Positions 63,254 through 64,000 of a stretch of 64,000 bases of DNA are shown here, piece by piece; positions within the stretch are counted from its first letter, which is position 1; each line of letters starts with the position of its first letter. Where the stretch lies: the NCBI RefSeq assembly GCF_000687555.1, contig NZ_JHWJ01000004.1:266426-330425 (forward strand), in the 5' to 3' direction. The notes beneath the pieces were generated by a model that made no database searches, was not told the DNA's origin, and saw nothing but the letters and a program-made list of their open reading frames with translations. Position numbers and translations under genes: made by a program. This DNA comes from [Clostridium] aerotolerans DSM 5434. Lineage in GTDB: Bacteria > Bacillota > Clostridia > Lachnospirales > Lachnospiraceae.

Positions 63254-63694
63254 ATGAATATAAGATTAGTTCCAATCTGTGAAAATGACATTGCCGCCTA
63301 TAAAAAAGATATGCAAGAGGCATTCCAAAAGGGTGCGGCTCATGAGTTCGGCAAATTAGATGTTGAAATACTGCCAGAACAAGACATAGATAAATCTCTT
63401 TCAACCAAAGGGGCCGTGGCGTACAAAGCTGTAGCTGATGAAGAAATAGTTGGCGGTGCAATTGTTGTAATCAGTGAATCCACCCAGCATAATCACCTTG
63501 ATTTTCTCTATGTAAAGCATGGTGTGCAGAGCAAAGGCGTTGGACAGGAGATTTGGAAGGCCATAGAGAAACATCATCCCGAAACAAAGGTATGGGAAAC
63601 AATGACCCCTTATTTTGAAAAAAGGAATATTCACTTTTATATCAATCGCTGTGGATTGGGAGAATCCCAAAGTTTGTGTAAACTTTCAAACTGA
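63254..63694 (+). CDS. GNAT acetyltransferase, 3' end truncated by an insertion element
   Basis: The 146-residue frame is a GNAT: LDFLYVKHGVQSKGVGQEIW is the acetyl-CoA loop, and YFEKRNIHFYINRCG is the start of the C-terminal motif. In relatives that motif continues into a final strand (GFHIVEFF type); here it breaks off after RCGLGESQ and the last residues come from the IS256-type left end. The protein is therefore missing its last strand and is probably inactive. The start at 63254 has GGAGGAGAATG upstream; the earlier in-frame ATG at 63209 lacks one. Confidence 0.78.
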   Translation: MNIRLVPICENDIAAYKKDMQEAFQKGAAHEFGKLDVEILPEQDIDKSLSTKGAVAYKAVADEEIVGGAIVVISESTQHNHLDFLYVKHGVQSKGVGQEIWKAIEKHHPETKVWETMTPYFEKRNIHFYINRCGLGESQSLCKLSN

Positions 63695-64000
63695 TGTAAA
63701 ATAAAATTACTCAGTTTGGAGGTTTTATTTTATGGCAAAAAGAAGAAGGGACGAGTCTCCCGAAAGACAGGCACTACGTGAAATGATGAATGGATATCTG
63801 AAAGAAAATCCAGTTAAGAATGGAACAGATGTCAATGGTCTCATGAGAGAAATGATGTCTGTCATCCTGGAAGGTAGTCTGGATGGTGAAATGGAGGAGG
63901 AACTTGGTTACTCCAAGTACGATTTCCGTAACAAAGAAACAGATAATAGCAGGAATGGTTATAACTCAAAAACATTACATACTAGTTACGGAGACATGGA
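63676..64000 (+). mobile_element. IS256-family insertion element, left part
   Basis: The element begins near 63676 with AGTTTGTGTAAACTTTC, typical of IS256-type ends, and contains the start of a mutator-type transposase gene. The right end lies beyond the window. A small hairpin (CAAACTGA with TCAGTTTG) precedes the transposase start. Confidence 0.75.
63732..64000 (+). CDS. IS256/mutator-type transposase (partial, N-terminus)
   Basis: About 90 residues are present, MAKRRRDESPERQALREMMN at the start. The mutator-type signature LMREMMSVILEGSLDGEMEE is followed by ELGYSKYDFRNKETDNSRNG, conserved in IS256-family transposases. The catalytic DDE region lies beyond base 64000. GGAGGTTTT precedes the ATG. 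Confidence 0.88.
   Translation, partial: MAKRRRDESPERQALREMMNGYLKENPVKNGTDVNGLMREMMSVILEGSLDGEMEEELGYSKYDFRNKETDNSRNGYNSKTLHTSYGDM

Noticed and set aside
1..64000. CRISPR arrays, tRNA or rRNA genes
   Set aside because: No regularly spaced repeats and no tRNA- or rRNA-like conserved segments were recognised on either strand by eye; a scan with dedicated models would be decisive.

Overview
The window looks like a chromosome segment of an anaerobic, saccharolytic Clostridia of the Lachnospiraceae type (Lacrimispora/Lachnoclostridium-like). The grounds are gene content (inositol fermentation, pectin-oligomer uptake, many ABC importers with -ETTTAAETTK- type lipoprotein linkers, a leucine T-box, low-GC promoters and strong AGGAGG ribosome sites). 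No rRNA, tRNA or CRISPR array was recognised. The assignment to a genus is inference.

Region 1 (1-34.4 kb) is ordinary metabolic chromosome of moderate GC. It holds, in order: a YesM/YesN-type two-component pair (minus strand; response regulator cut by the window edge); a sugar ABC importer followed by a GH28 pectinase-like hydrolase; a DeoR-type repressor divergent from a myo-inositol operon (Fe-alcohol dehydrogenase, aldolase, iolC, iolD, iolE, iolG, iolB; no iolA seen); MgtC; PHP hydrolase; ROK sugar kinase; a toroid-type putative polysaccharide-degrading enzyme; an Opp/Dpp-type importer; a polar amino-acid importer; a cytidylate-kinase-like protein; a GNAT; a DEAD-box helicase; and an RlmD/RumA-type rRNA methyltransferase.

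Region 2 (34.5-46.0 kb) is a sharply AT-rich block that I read as an undescribed RiPP (ribosomally made, post-translationally modified peptide) locus. A 59-codon Cys-free precursor sits directly upstream of a strong hairpin. Then, all on the plus strand, come three B12-binding-type radical SAM proteins, a U32-family iron-sulfur-type protein, a SPASM-domain protein that lacks the radical SAM cysteines, an ABC exporter without a peptidase domain, and a tandem GNAT. The last radical SAM protein ends in a PqqD-like domain. The absence of Cys from the precursor argues against thioether chemistry; the enzymes suggest C-methylation, epimerisation or carbon-carbon chemistry, possibly with oxygen-independent hydroxylation.

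Region 3 (46.0-49.3 kb) is insertion-sequence debris: a decayed IS3-type element with recognisable inverted ends, and a second IS3-type element with a broken orfA and an orfB whose second catalytic Asp is Glu.

Region 4 (49.4-64 kb) is a mixed accessory region. It has a leucine T-box operon (leuA-araC, then an esterase), PhzF, a VOC protein, an orphan GIY-YIG nuclease-like protein, a P-loop kinase, a class D beta-lactamase-like lipoprotein, a TetM-like ribosomal protection protein with a complete leader-peptide attenuator, three further small or acetyltransferase genes, and an IS256-type transposase that has cut the 3' end of the last acetyltransferase gene and runs off the window.
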